DNA of 64,000 bases from JAMXLO01 sp963791495. Lineage in GTDB: Bacteria; Pseudomonadota; Alphaproteobacteria; Acetobacterales; Acetobacteraceae. Under the pieces are notes generated by a model. The model had not been told where the DNA came from and searched no databases. It was given only the letters and a program-made list of their open reading frames with translations. The position numbers and the translations under genes were made by a program. Position 1 is the first letter of the stretch, and every line of letters begins with the position of its first letter. The stretch spans positions 310,001 to 374,000 of the forward strand of contig CAWBST010000017.1 of NCBI GenBank assembly GCA_963791495.1, in the 5' to 3' direction. Positions 33,255-43,974 of the stretch are shown here, piece by piece.

Positions 33255-34196
33255 ATGGACGAACTGATCATCGGTCAGAACCCATCCGCGACCGGCGGCA
33301 ACGACGCCGCCATGATCGTGGACGGTGACCAGAAGACTTTCATGAAGGAGGTGGTGGAGGCCTCGCGCGCTCTCCCCGTCCTCGTCGATTTCTGGGCCAC
33401 CTGGTGCGGCCCCTGCAAGCAGCTCACGCCGACCCTGGAGAAGGTGGTCCGTTCCGCGGGCGGGCGCGTGAAGCTGGTGAAGATCGACATCGACGCGAAC
33501 CGCGCACTGGTTCAGCAGCTCGCGCAGCTCGGCCTGCCCATGCAGTCGGTGCCGACGGTGGCCGCGTTCTGGCAGGGCCAGATCGCCGACCTGTTCCAGG
33601 GCGCGCAGCCGGAATCAGAGGTTAAGCGCTTCGTCGAGGGCCTGCTGAAGCTGGCCGGCGGCTCGATGCCGAGTGCCGACCTGCTCTCGGACGCCAGGGC
33701 GGCGCTGGAGGCAGGCGATGCCCAGCAGGCAGGCGAGCTGTTCAGCGAACTGGTGCATCAGGAGCCGGAGAACGGCGATGCCTGGGGCGGGCTGATCCGC
33801 GCGCTGATGGCCCTCGGCCAGGAGGATCAGGCGCGCCAGGCGCTGGAGCAGGTGCCCGAGAAGATCATCGATCATGCCGAGATCGCCGGCGCACGCAGTG
33901 CCCTGGCGCTGGCCGAGGAAGGCCGCCAGGCGAAGGGCCAGCTGCAGAGCCTGCAGGCCCGGGTTGCCGCCGATCCGACAGATCTGCAGGCGCGCTACGA
34001 TCTCGCGACCGCACTGAACGCATCCGACGAGCGCGAGCAGGCGGCCGATGCGTTGCTCGAGATCATCCGCCGCAACCGTTCGTGGAACGACGATGCCGCG
34101 CGGCTGCAGCTGCTGAAGTTCTTCGAGGCTTGGGGCTTCGACGATCCCGCCACGACGGCGGCTCGGCGCAGGTTGTCCTCGGTGCTGTTCAGCTAG
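33255..34196 (+). CDS. cnoX: CnoX/YbbN-like thioredoxin with TPR tail
   Basis: 313 residues. A thioredoxin domain (about residues 20-130) has the complete redox site FWATWCGPCKQL (Cys51, Cys54), followed by TPR-like helices (about 145-313) such as ARAALEAGDAQQAGELFSEL. This is the architecture of CnoX, a chaperone-redox protein that protects substrates under oxidative stress. AGGAG precedes the ATG at 33255. The next gene begins at the base after its stop codon, so the genes to about 35436 form one operon. Confidence 0.88.
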   Translation: MDELIIGQNPSATGGNDAAMIVDGDQKTFMKEVVEASRALPVLVDFWATWCGPCKQLTPTLEKVVRSAGGRVKLVKIDIDANRALVQQLAQLGLPMQSVPTVAAFWQGQIADLFQGAQPESEVKRFVEGLLKLAGGSMPSADLLSDARAALEAGDAQQAGELFSELVHQEPENGDAWGGLIRALMALGQEDQARQALEQVPEKIIDHAEIAGARSALALAEEGRQAKGQLQSLQARVAADPTDLQARYDLATALNASDEREQAADALLEIIRRNRSWNDDAARLQLLKFFEAWGFDDPATTAARRRLSSVLFS

Positions 34197-34862
34197 ATGG
34201 CCAACTTCCACCCCAGGGTGGAGGACCTGCCGGTCGAGTTCCCGGTGTTTCCGCTGCCGGGCGCGCTGCTGCTGCCGCGTGGCAAGCTGCCGCTGCGCAT
34301 CTTCGAGCCGCGCTACGTGGCCATGACCGAGGACTCGCTCGGCCACGGGCGCATGTTCGGCATGATCCAGCCAGACCCCACCACAGCCGAAACCGGGAAC
34401 GGCCCCGCGCTGTTCCGCATCGGCTGCCTGGGGCGACTGTCGTCGTTCAGCGAGAGCGACGAGGGGCACTATCTGATCACGCTGACCGGCCTGATCCGCT
34501 TCGGCATCGCCGCCGAGATCGACATGCGCCGCGGCTATCGTCGCGTCCGTGGCGACTTCGCCCCGTACCTGGCCGATCTGGATCTGGAGGCACGGCCAAT
34601 CGGCGTATCGCGCGAGACATTGCTGGCGGCGCTGCGCGGCTACTTCACCCACCGCGGCTTCGAGGCCAATTGGGACGCGATCAAGCGCCTGTCAGACGAC
34701 ATGCTGGTGGTGACGTTGGCGATGGTCTGCCCATTCGAACCCGCGGAGAAGCAGGCGCTGCTGGAGGCCCCGACCGATGCCGAGCAGGCCGCGGCATTGC
34801 TGACGCTGCTCCAGATGGGCGCGCTATCGCCGGACACACCGGGTGGACGCAGCGTCAGCTGA
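34197..34862 (+). CDS. LON peptidase substrate-binding domain protein
   Basis: 221 residues consisting only of a LON N-terminal domain: EFPVFPLPGALLLPRGKLPL, RIFEPRYVAM and GRMFGMIQ near the start, and a helical C-terminal part (TDAEQAAALLTLLQMG). No ATPase or protease domain follows. Such stand-alone proteins are widespread and of unclear role, and may bind substrates for Lon. The ATG follows the cnoX stop codon directly. Confidence 0.88.
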   Translation: MANFHPRVEDLPVEFPVFPLPGALLLPRGKLPLRIFEPRYVAMTEDSLGHGRMFGMIQPDPTTAETGNGPALFRIGCLGRLSSFSESDEGHYLITLTGLIRFGIAAEIDMRRGYRRVRGDFAPYLADLDLEARPIGVSRETLLAALRGYFTHRGFEANWDAIKRLSDDMLVVTLAMVCPFEPAEKQALLEAPTDAEQAAALLTLLQMGALSPDTPGGRSVS

Positions 34863-34876
34863 ACGGAGATCGCGCC

Positions 34877-35080
34877 ATGGATGAACCGGCTGAGACCAGG
34901 CGTCAGGCGCCCATCGATCCGCGGCTGCTGGAGATTCTCGTCTGTCCGTTGACCAAGGGCCCATTGGAGTACGACCGCGAGGCCAGCGAGCTGATCAGCC
35001 GCAAGGCGGGCCTCGCCTATCCGGTGCGGGACGGCATCCCGATCATGCTGCCCGAGGAGGCGCGCAAGCTGGAGGAGTGA
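34877..35080 (+). CDS. Trm112-like small protein
   Basis: 67 residues. The core LLEILVCPLTKGPLEYDREA is followed by AYPVRDGIPIMLPEEAR, matching the Trm112/YcaR family. Only one of the usual zinc-binding Cys is obvious (VCP), common in bacterial members, which act as partners of methyltransferases. It overlaps the next gene by one base (TGATG). Confidence 0.87.
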   Translation: MDEPAETRRQAPIDPRLLEILVCPLTKGPLEYDREASELISRKAGLAYPVRDGIPIMLPEEARKLEE

Positions 35081-35436
35081 TGGCCGTCGCCACCGAGATC
35101 CGGCTGAACAAGGCGGAGCGTGTGCTGCACGTCGCGTTCGACGACGGATCGCGGTTCTCGCTGCCGGCGGAGTATCTGCGCGTGGAGAGCCCGAGCGCCG
35201 AGGTGCAGGGGCATGGGCCGGACCAGAAGAAGATTGTGCCGGGAAAGCGGGACGTCGCGATCATCGGCATCGAGCCGGTCGGCAATTACGCGGTCCGGCT
35301 GAGATTCGATGACCTGCACGACACTGGGATCTACTCGTGGGACTACCTGCATGAGCTGGGGCGCGAGCAGGAGCGGCGCTGGGCGGCGTACCTGGCGGCG
35401 CTGGAGGTGCGCGGACTGAGACGGGAACCCGGTTAG
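35080..35436 (+). CDS. DUF971 / gamma-butyrobetaine hydroxylase N-terminal-like protein
   Basis: 118 residues of the DUF971 type: LHVAFDDGSRFSLPAEYLRV, KRDVAIIGIEPVGNYAVRL, and DDLHDTGIYSWDYLHELG at the end. This domain is the zinc-binding N-terminal part of gamma-butyrobetaine dioxygenase and also occurs alone in bacteria, sometimes near iron-sulfur assembly genes. It is translationally coupled to the Trm112-like gene and convergent with the L,D-transpeptidase gene (4-base overlap of stops). Confidence 0.85.
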   Translation: MAVATEIRLNKAERVLHVAFDDGSRFSLPAEYLRVESPSAEVQGHGPDQKKIVPGKRDVAIIGIEPVGNYAVRLRFDDLHDTGIYSWDYLHELGREQERRWAAYLAALEVRGLRREPG

Positions 35437-35924
35437 GTCAGCACTAATACGTTGTCCAGGCCCGCGGCCAGCACCTGCCGCAGATCGGCCATGGCCAATG
35501 CGATACATCCCTCGGTCGGTGCGTAATCAGGCCGCGCGACGTGAAGGAAGATCGCCGAACCTCTCCCTCGCTGCACCGGCGCATCATTCCAGCCCAGCAC
35601 GGCGATCACGTCGTACACGCCATCCTGACGCCAGAGCTCCTCGTAGTGGCCGTCGTGCGGCAGCCGGATCATCCGGTTGTAATCGGCCTCCCTCGGATCG
35701 TCGCACCAGCCGTCGGTAGGCGCGGTCGGCTCCACCGGGACGGCACAGTCCGGTGCCCTCACCCGGTCCGCGCGATACAGCACGCGGCGAAGCGGCAGCG
35801 GTCCGGCCGGGGTCGCGCCATCGCCCTCCTGCTTGTCGCGCCGCACGCCGCCTCGTCCGAGTGCCGCCCGGAACACCAGGCCCCGCAGCACCAGCCGTCC
35901 ATCGGGATGTACCAGCGCCTGCAT
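35433..35924 (-). CDS. L,D-transpeptidase (YkuD domain) protein
   Basis: 163 residues. The YkuD motifs are KQEGDGATPAGPLPL near residues 31-45, the catalytic His in FLHVARP (His128), and PTEGCIALA with the nucleophile Cys140. It forms or remodels 3-3 peptidoglycan links, or tethers proteins. No signal peptide is visible, so export is unclear. It lies 6 bp after ribA on the same strand. Confidence 0.85.
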   Translation of the reverse strand: MQALVHPDGRLVLRGLVFRAALGRGGVRRDKQEGDGATPAGPLPLRRVLYRADRVRAPDCAVPVEPTAPTDGWCDDPREADYNRMIRLPHDGHYEELWRQDGVYDVIAVLGWNDAPVQRGRGSAIFLHVARPDYAPTEGCIALAMADLRQVLAAGLDNVLVLT

Positions 35925-35930
35925 GCCGGC

Positions 35931-37055
35931 TCAGTCCAGCAGGTGACCGAAGCGCTCCGCCTTGGTGGCGAGGTAGTGGTCGTTCACGCCATTCGGCGCA
36001 TAGGCATGCGCCTCGCGGCCGATCACGTCCACGCCGCACGCCGCCAGCGCGGCCAGCTTGTCGGGATTGTTGGTCAGGAGCCGGATGCGGTGAACGCCGA
36101 GTGCCTCCAGCATCGTGGCGGCGATCAGGAAGTTGCGTTCGTCAGCGCCCCATCCGAGCGCCCGATTCGCGTCCAGCGTGTCGAGCCCCCGATCCTGCAG
36201 TGTGTAGGCTCGCAGCTTGTTGACCAGCCCGATGTTGCGACCCTCCTGGGCGAGATAGAGCAGAACACCCGCCCCCTCCTCGGCCATCCGGGCGATCGCC
36301 CCACGAAGCTGGGTGCCGCAGTCGCAACGCAGGCTGCCCAACAGATCGCCGGTGAAACACTCGGAGTGGATGCGCACCAGCGGTGCGTCGACTGTCTCCG
36401 GATGGCCTACGACGATGGCGAGATGCTCGATCGCCGATCCCTCCGTGCGGAACGCGATCACCTGGGAATCTTCGGCATTCTCCAGGGGCACGCGCGCCGC
36501 GGCTATCTGGCGCAACCCGGCCGCGGCGGCCGTTGGGTAGGCGAGCAGATCGGCGGCCGAAACGCTGAGCAGGCCCAGCCTCTCGGCGTCGGCTGCGACA
36601 TCCGGCCGAACCGGCGCGGCCAGCACGGCCGGCAACAGACGGCCCAGCTTGGCGAGGATCAGTGCCGCCTGGGCCAGTTCGGGCACCGGTGCGGGCTCTG
36701 GCTGGGCGGGCAGCACTTCCTCGATCGTGGGATCCGCCAAGCCGCGCAGCGGCCCCGGCGCCAGCAGCTCGCTGCCGATATGGAGCGCGACGACGGGCGA
36801 GCCCGGCTCGACCGCCCGGTGCAGCACGGCCGCTGCCCGCATCGGCGCCAGCAACAGCACCGGCGGATCGGCCGCGAGCATCGCCAGCTCTGCCAGGCCG
36901 CGTGGTCCCGCCGTCTCGGCCGCCAGCAGCAACAGAGGCGCCTCGCCCGTCAGCAGCACGGGCGTCCCCCGACGCAGGTCCGCCGCCGCGCGATGCACCG
37001 TTCGGAGTTGCAGCACCTCCGGGTCGGGTGCAGCGCCCGTTACATGTTCGTTCAT
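35931..37055 (-). CDS. ribA: GTP cyclohydrolase II with degenerate N-terminal domain
   Basis: 374 residues. The C-terminal half (about 195-374) is GTP cyclohydrolase II: VRIHSECFTGDLLGSLRCDC with zinc ligands Cys233, Cys244 and Cys246, then YLAQEGRNIGL and RLLTNNPDK. The N-terminal 180 residues are Ala/Leu-rich and do not show the motifs of an active DHBP synthase, so the protein is not the usual RibBA bifunctional enzyme. It makes the first committed intermediate of riboflavin synthesis. The ATG at 37055 is used instead of a longer frame. Confidence 0.88.
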   Translation of the reverse strand: MNEHVTGAAPDPEVLQLRTVHRAAADLRRGTPVLLTGEAPLLLLAAETAGPRGLAELAMLAADPPVLLLAPMRAAAVLHRAVEPGSPVVALHIGSELLAPGPLRGLADPTIEEVLPAQPEPAPVPELAQAALILAKLGRLLPAVLAAPVRPDVAADAERLGLLSVSAADLLAYPTAAAAGLRQIAAARVPLENAEDSQVIAFRTEGSAIEHLAIVVGHPETVDAPLVRIHSECFTGDLLGSLRCDCGTQLRGAIARMAEEGAGVLLYLAQEGRNIGLVNKLRAYTLQDRGLDTLDANRALGWGADERNFLIAATMLEALGVHRIRLLTNNPDKLAALAACGVDVIGREAHAYAPNGVNDHYLATKAERFGHLLD

Positions 37056-37088
37056 CGAAATTTGATCGCAGCGGAGGGCATGTGTCAT

Positions 37089-37410
37089 AAGATCACACGA
37101 ACCGGAAACAATAACGGCAAAATTTCGTCATGATTAACGCCAAACCTGCCCTCGCACCGACAAACGGAGCCACAATTCGCCATGTGACGCCGCCAAGACG
37201 ACTATATGGCGGGGCGAATGGAATGTCTCGGCCACGCCCACAGAAATGTGAGCAGCTTGCGACGGCCCGATTCGCGATGGCAGGATGAAGCGGGTTTTGG
37301 CCTTGTCGGCAATGGCGCGCCATGACTACATCGGGCCATGGTTGCGCGAATGTTATCGTGCGGGTTGGGATGGCGCGTCGGCGCCCGGCAAGAATGAGAG
37401 GTGAACGGAT
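37089..37410. other. Spacer between ribA and the response-regulator gene
   Basis: About 320 bp with no gene. It separates divergent promoters. No clear riboswitch fold or repeat was identified. GAGAGGTG just before 37411 is the ribosome binding site of the regulator gene. Confidence 0.5.
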
Positions 37411-38132
37411 ATGTCGGCAGAGCGGCCCATTTTGATCGTGGATGACGACGAGGTATTGCGCGAGACCCTGGCGGATCAACTTGCGGTCGACGGAGAGTTC
37501 ACCTCCGTCGCCGCCGCCACGCTCAGCGAGGCCGAGGAGAAGCTGGGCGCCAAGGACGCCCGGTTCGACGCGGTCATCCTCGATGTCAGGCTGCCGGACG
37601 GTGACGGGCGCGATCTCTGCAACAAGCTGCGCAGGCAGGGGCAGAAGATGCCGATCATCATGCTGACCGGGTCGGATGCCGAAACCGACGTCGTGCGCGG
37701 CCTCGATTCCGGCGCCAACGACTACATCGCCAAGCCGTTCCGGCTGAACGAGCTGCTGGCGCGGCTGCGGGCGCAGCTCCGCATCTTCGAGAACAGCGAG
37801 GATGCGGTGTTCACCATCGGCCCCTACACGTTCCGCCCGTCGGCCAAGCTGCTGCAGGAGCCGGCGAAGAACCGCCGCATCCGCTTGACCGAGAAGGAGG
37901 CTGCGATCCTGAAGTTCCTGTACCGCGCCGGGACGCGTCCGGTGGCGCGGCAGGTGCTGCTGAACGAGGTCTGGGGCTACAACGCTGCGGTCACGACGCA
38001 CACGCTGGAGACCCACATCTATCGGCTGCGGCAGAAGATCGAGCCCGATCCGGCGAACGCTCGCCTGCTGGTCACCGAGGGCGGCGGCTATCGGCTGGAC
38101 CCCGAGGGCGTGCCGATTTCGGTGGCCGCGGC

Positions 38133-38136
<4 letters not shown>
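37411..38136 (+). CDS. OmpR-family response regulator (orphan)
   Basis: 241 residues. Receiver domain (1-120): acidic pocket VDDDEV, phosphoacceptor Asp in VILDVRLPDG (about residue 56), switch Thr in IIMLTGSD and Lys in AKPFRLNE. Output domain (about 135-235) is a winged helix ending RQKIEPDPANARLLVTEGGGYRL. No histidine kinase gene is adjacent, so the partner is unknown. The stop codon overlaps the convergent UdgX-like gene by 4 bases. Confidence 0.9.
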
Positions 38137-39428
<1,292 letters not shown>

Positions 39429-39490
39429 TGGTCGAGCAAACCCTATCCTGTCCGGCTTTCCAACCCCGGGCGGCACGGTATGCTCGCGGC

Positions 39491-41260
39491 ATGACTTACG
39501 ATCCGGAAACCTTCGTCGCCATTGGCGCCGCCGCCTCGCCCGCATTCTCACGTGATGGACAAACGCTGTTCCATCTGCGTGGTTCTGGGCTGCCGCAGGT
39601 ATGGGCGCTGGACCTCGCCACCGGCGCGGATAGGCAGCTCACGTTCCATGACGAGAAGGTCGCGATGCTGCGGCGTTCGCCCGTGGATGACCGGCTGATC
39701 TATGGCATCGACCGCGGCGGCGATGAGCGCCAGCAATTGCTCCTGATCGATCCGAACGACGTAACGCCCGAGCCGCGCGAATTGACCGCCAATCCGGCGG
39801 TGATCCATGACTTCGGCGGATGGTCGCCGGACGGTGCTCGCATCGCCTATACCGCGAACGAACGCGACGAGGCGCATTTCGACGTGTATGTGCAGGATGT
39901 CGCAAGCGGCGTTCGGCAGCGCGTGTACGACGGCATCAACCAGGTCAGCGTGTCCGGCTTCCGTTCCGACGGAGCCGTGCTTGCGCTGCTGTTCGATCGC
40001 GGCTTCGGCAACGTGTCGCTGGTGCTGCTCGATGTTGCGTCGGGCGATGCACAGGCATTCGGCTCGCCGAGCAACTTCCAGAGCGTGCGTTGGGCGGGCG
40101 ATGGTCGCACGCTGCTGGCGCTGACCGATCTCGGTGGCAGCGAGTTCCTGCGACTGTGCCGGCTGGATCCGGAGACCGGCGAGATATCGGTCGTCCATGA
40201 TGCCGGCGGGCACGACGTGGAGGCATGGTCGATCGCGTCTGATGCGTGCACGCTGGCAACGGTCGAGAACAGTGGCGGCCATGCCGTGCTGCGTGTCGGT
40301 GGGATGGACGACGAGAGGCCGGTGGTTGCAGGGCTGCCGTCCGGCGTCGTGAGCGATCTGGCCTGGTCGCCCGACGGCACCACGCTGGCGTTCAGTGTGG
40401 CGGCGCCGACGGAACCGCCGTCGCTCTGGCTGTGGCGTGATGGTGTGGCGCGCGTGATATGGCAGCCGGAGCCGCATCCTGCGGGCTTCGTGGATTTCGA
40501 GCCGGTGGCGTGGGAGAGCTTCGACGGCACACGTATTCCCGGCTGGTTTGCATTGCCGCGCGGTCCCCAGCCGGCCGGTGGTTATCCCGCTATCATGTGG
40601 GTGCATGGTGGGCCGGTGGGCCAGGCACGGCCGAACTTCCGCCCCGATATCCAGATGTTGCTTGCGCAGGGGTTCGCCGTTCTGCTGCCGAATGTGCGCG
40701 GCAGTTCCGGCTATGGGCGCTCCTACACCGAAAGCGACGATGTGGAGCGGCGGCTCGACAGTGTGACCGATCTCGCGCACGGCAGGCACTGGCTTGCCGA
40801 GCATCCAGCGATCGACGGCGAACGCATCGGAATCATGGGGCAGTCGTATGGCGGCTTCATGGTGATGTCGGCGATCACCGAGCATCCAGAGTTGTGGCGC
40901 GCCGCGGTGAACTACTATGGCATCGCCGACTTCGTGACGCTGCTTGCCGGTACCGGGGCCTGGCGCCGCAATCACCGTGCCTCGGAGTATGGTGATCCCG
41001 AGCACGACGCGCAGTTGTTTGCGCGCATCTCGCCGATCCATCGGGTCGATCGCATCCGGGCGCCGGTGCTGATCGCGCATGGCACGCGTGATCCTCGCGT
41101 GCCGATCGGTGAGAGCGAGCAGTTCGTCAAGGCGCTGCAGGAGCGGCAGAAGAAGGTTGCGTACGAAACTTTCGAATACGCTGGCCATGGATTCATCCGC
41201 CCGGACGATCGGCGCCGCATCTACCGCGCAGTCGCCGAGTTCTTCGCCGCGAACCTGTGA
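39491..41260 (+). CDS. S9-family prolyl oligopeptidase-like peptidase
   Basis: 589 residues. An N-terminal beta-propeller (about 1-320, repeated WSPDG blades) precedes an alpha/beta hydrolase domain with Ser452 in GQSYGG, Asp534 in HGTRDPRVP and His566 in AGHGF. No signal peptide, so cytoplasmic. It cleaves short peptides, probably with acyl-peptide or dipeptidyl specificity. The ATG at 39491 is chosen because MTYDPETF leads straight into the propeller. It is followed by a GGT gene and REP-like repeats. Confidence 0.9.
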   Translation: MTYDPETFVAIGAAASPAFSRDGQTLFHLRGSGLPQVWALDLATGADRQLTFHDEKVAMLRRSPVDDRLIYGIDRGGDERQQLLLIDPNDVTPEPRELTANPAVIHDFGGWSPDGARIAYTANERDEAHFDVYVQDVASGVRQRVYDGINQVSVSGFRSDGAVLALLFDRGFGNVSLVLLDVASGDAQAFGSPSNFQSVRWAGDGRTLLALTDLGGSEFLRLCRLDPETGEISVVHDAGGHDVEAWSIASDACTLATVENSGGHAVLRVGGMDDERPVVAGLPSGVVSDLAWSPDGTTLAFSVAAPTEPPSLWLWRDGVARVIWQPEPHPAGFVDFEPVAWESFDGTRIPGWFALPRGPQPAGGYPAIMWVHGGPVGQARPNFRPDIQMLLAQGFAVLLPNVRGSSGYGRSYTESDDVERRLDSVTDLAHGRHWLAEHPAIDGERIGIMGQSYGGFMVMSAITEHPELWRAAVNYYGIADFVTLLAGTGAWRRNHRASEYGDPEHDAQLFARISPIHRVDRIRAPVLIAHGTRDPRVPIGESEQFVKALQERQKKVAYETFEYAGHGFIRPDDRRRIYRAVAEFFAANL

Positions 41261-41264
41261 ATAT

Positions 41265-41388
41265 TCACCTCGCCCACAGAGTGGGAGAGGTCGCCGCGCG
41301 AAGCGCGGCGGGTGAGGGTGTCGCGATGATTGCAGCACCCTCACCCGGCGCTCCGCGCCGACCTCTCCCGCGCAGCGGGAGAGGTGTT
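41265..41388. repeat. Inverted pair of REP-like elements
   Basis: Two copies of one element face each other. Each has a CTCTCCC-type hairpin, a second GCGC hairpin and a GGGTGAGGGTG (or reverse) edge: 41270-41319 and 41337-41388. A third copy lies at 60757-60802. This is a REP-type dispersed repeat; the hairpins could stop transcription between the peptidase and GGT genes. Confidence 0.75.
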
Positions 41389-41413
41389 CTATTCCTCCCT
41401 TGGAGCCAACAAG

Positions 41414-43033
41414 ATGTACCTTCCTACCCGCAACCACCGCGCGCTGATCATGGGCCGCAATGGCGCTGTCGGTGCCAATCATCCGCTGGCTGCACAGGCC
41501 GGTCTCGATACATTGCGTGCCGGCGGCAATGCGGTGGATGCGTCGGTCGCGATATCGCTCACGCTTGGCGTGGTCGAGCCTGGCATGTCGGGTCTCGGCG
41601 GCGACGGGTTCTATCAGGTCTACACGGCACATGATGCAACATCGCGCTGCTACAACGCGACCGGTGGCGCACCGCTTGCCACCACGCCCGACCGCTTCCG
41701 TGCGAGCGGCATCGCGGTGCGAGGGCCCCTCAGCGTGTCCACGCCCGGCCTGCTCGCCGGGGTTGGCGCGATGCATGCCGCGCACGGAAGGTTGCCGTGG
41801 CGCCAGCTGTGCGGCCCCGCGATCGAGCATGCGCGCGATGGCTTCGCCGTCACCCATCACTACCGGCACTTCGCAGGCGACGTGCGACCGGTGCTTGCCG
41901 CCGACGCGCGGTCGCGCGCGGTGTTCCTTGGCAATCTCGACGTCGGCGTGCCGCAGCTTGCCGCGCTGATCCGACAGCCCGATCTCGCGCGCACGCTGGA
42001 GGAGATCGCGCAGGACGGTGCGGATACGTTCTACCGCGGCAGGCTGGCCAAGCGCCTTACCGCGGGCATGCGCGAGGCGGGCGTGCTGGTGGACGAACGC
42101 GACCTGGAGGCGTTTCAGCCGCAGGTGCAGGACCCGATCGCCATTGCGTATCGCGGCTTCCGCGTGACCCAGACGCCGCCGAACTCCACCGGCTTCACCA
42201 TGTTGCAGATGCTGAAGATCGTCGAGCGCTTCGACTTTTCCGCCCTTGATCCGGTGCGACGCATCCATGTGCTGGTGGAGGCGAAGAAACTCGCATTCCT
42301 GGATCGTGAGCGCTACGGGACCGATCCGCGCTTTGGCGATGTGCCACTGGATCGGCTGCTTTCGGACGCCTACGCCGATGAGTGCGCCGCGTCGATCGAC
42401 ATGGCGCATGCGAGTGACGCCGCGTTGGCTGAGCCTGAAGCGGCGGTGGGCGATACGACGTATTTCTGCGTGGTCGATGCTGAGGGCAATGCGGTGTCCG
42501 GCATCCAGAGCCTGAACTCCGGCTTCGGATCGGGCGTGACCGCCGGCGACACCGGCATCCTGCTGAACAACCGCATGGCCTACTGGCATCTCGCACCGGG
42601 CCATGCCAACCGCTTGGCGCCGGGCAAGCGCGTGCGGCACACGATGAATGCGCCGATGGTGTTCAGGGACGGCAGGCTTTGGGCGGTCGAGGGCACGCCC
42701 GGCGCGGACAACCAGGTGCAGGTCAACCTGCAGGTGCTGACCGCAATGATGGATCTGGGCGCCGATCCGCAGACGGCGCTGGAGGCGCCGCGGTGGACCT
42801 CGATCCAGCAGGGACAGGGGGCCAACTGGCCGCACGAGGGCGACGGCCGGCTGACGATCGAGCCGGGGTTCGGTGAGGACGTGCTGACCGGACTGGAGAG
42901 GCTCGGGCACCGGTTGAACCGGGTCGGGCCGCTGGAAGCGCCGTGCAGCGTGCAGGCGATCCGGATTGCCGAGAATGGCGTCCGGATGGCGGGCTCGGAC
43001 CCGCGCCGTGACGGATGGGCGGGGGCTTACTGA
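41414..43033 (+). CDS. Gamma-glutamyltransferase
   Basis: 539 residues of the Ntn-hydrolase GGT family. The autoprocessing site is VGDTTYFCVVD, where Thr348 becomes the N-terminal nucleophile of the small subunit; the oxyanion/binding motif NSGFGSGV and the C-terminal GTPGADNQ loop follow. No clear signal peptide, so it may be cytoplasmic, as in the YwrD-like branch. The ATG at 41414 follows directly after the REP repeat. It overlaps the EamA gene slightly upstream of that gene's chosen start. Confidence 0.88.
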   Translation: MYLPTRNHRALIMGRNGAVGANHPLAAQAGLDTLRAGGNAVDASVAISLTLGVVEPGMSGLGGDGFYQVYTAHDATSRCYNATGGAPLATTPDRFRASGIAVRGPLSVSTPGLLAGVGAMHAAHGRLPWRQLCGPAIEHARDGFAVTHHYRHFAGDVRPVLAADARSRAVFLGNLDVGVPQLAALIRQPDLARTLEEIAQDGADTFYRGRLAKRLTAGMREAGVLVDERDLEAFQPQVQDPIAIAYRGFRVTQTPPNSTGFTMLQMLKIVERFDFSALDPVRRIHVLVEAKKLAFLDRERYGTDPRFGDVPLDRLLSDAYADECAASIDMAHASDAALAEPEAAVGDTTYFCVVDAEGNAVSGIQSLNSGFGSGVTAGDTGILLNNRMAYWHLAPGHANRLAPGKRVRHTMNAPMVFRDGRLWAVEGTPGADNQVQVNLQVLTAMMDLGADPQTALEAPRWTSIQQGQGANWPHEGDGRLTIEPGFGEDVLTGLERLGHRLNRVGPLEAPCSVQAIRIAENGVRMAGSDPRRDGWAGAY

Positions 43034-43044
43034 GCCATTCGCGT

Positions 43045-43974
43045 ATGCGGTTGTGGAACTCGCCTTGGTTCCTTCTGGTCCTTGCCAACATGTTCTGGGC
43101 CGGCAACATCGTGCTTGGGCGCGGCGTCGTGGGCATGGTGCCGCCGATCGCGCTCGCCTACTGGCGCTGGACAGGCGCGTTCCTGGTCGCGGTCGGTTTC
43201 GCTTGGCCTTACCTGAAGCAGGACGCGCCCGTGCTGCTCCGCCACTGGCGCATGATGCTGCTGCTCTCGGCCACCGGCATCGCGACCTACAACACGATGT
43301 CTTACATCGGCCTCACCGACACGACGGCGCTCAACGTGTTGCTGCTGCAGTCGGCCGGGCCGCTGGTCATCATCATCTGGGCCTTCGCGCTGTTCGGCGA
43401 GCGCCCGACGCTTTGGCAATCGGCCGGGGTGATGCTGTCGCTGTTCGGCGTCGCGGTGATCGCCGGGCACGGCTCACTGGAGACGCTGCTGCACCTGCAG
43501 GTCAACCGCGGCGATCTCTGGATCGTGGCCGCGATGGTGATCTACGGCGTCTATGCGGCGATGTTCCGGGTGCGTCCCGCGGCACATCCGCTGAGCTTCC
43601 TGGTCGCAACGATGGGCATCGGGTCGATGATGATCCTGCCGTTCTACCTATGGGAGACCGCCGAGGGCGGGCGCATCGAGGGCGGCCTGCCGGCCTGGCT
43701 CGCCCTGGCCTACATCGCGGTGTTCCCGTCGTTCGTCGCTTACCTGTTCTTCAACCGGGGCATCGAACTGATCGGCGCGGCGCGCGCCGGGCAATCCTGG
43801 CACCTGATGCCGGTGTTCGGCAGCATCCTCGCGGTGCTGTTCCTGGGCGAGACCTTCTACCTGTACCACGCGGTCGGGATTGCGCTCATCGCCGCGGGGA
43901 TCGTGTTGGCATCCGTCAGGGGCGCCCCGGGCGAGTCTCGCCAGCGTCTCGTGTCCCTTCTGGTGAGACGATGA
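43045..43974 (+). CDS. EamA/DMT-superfamily permease
   Basis: 309 residues with ten predicted membrane helices in two EamA repeats. The repeat 1 hallmarks are NMFWAGNIVLGRGVV and YIGLTDTTALNVLLLQS; the repeat 2 has LAYIAVFPSFVAYLFFN and VFGSILAVLFLGE. It exports metabolites such as amino acids; the substrate is unknown. ATG 43045 is preferred because the first helix follows it; an ATG at 43015 would overlap the GGT gene. Confidence 0.87.
   Translation: MRLWNSPWFLLVLANMFWAGNIVLGRGVVGMVPPIALAYWRWTGAFLVAVGFAWPYLKQDAPVLLRHWRMMLLLSATGIATYNTMSYIGLTDTTALNVLLLQSAGPLVIIIWAFALFGERPTLWQSAGVMLSLFGVAVIAGHGSLETLLHLQVNRGDLWIVAAMVIYGVYAAMFRVRPAAHPLSFLVATMGIGSMMILPFYLWETAEGGRIEGGLPAWLALAYIAVFPSFVAYLFFNRGIELIGAARAGQSWHLMPVFGSILAVLFLGETFYLYHAVGIALIAAGIVLASVRGAPGESRQRLVSLLVRR

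Noticed and set aside
39548..42910. Very long open frame (over 1,100 codons) on the minus strand across the peptidase and GGT genes
   Set aside because: It is antisense to two well-supported enzymes, has no domain, and its product is His/Arg-rich as expected for a GC-rich shadow frame.
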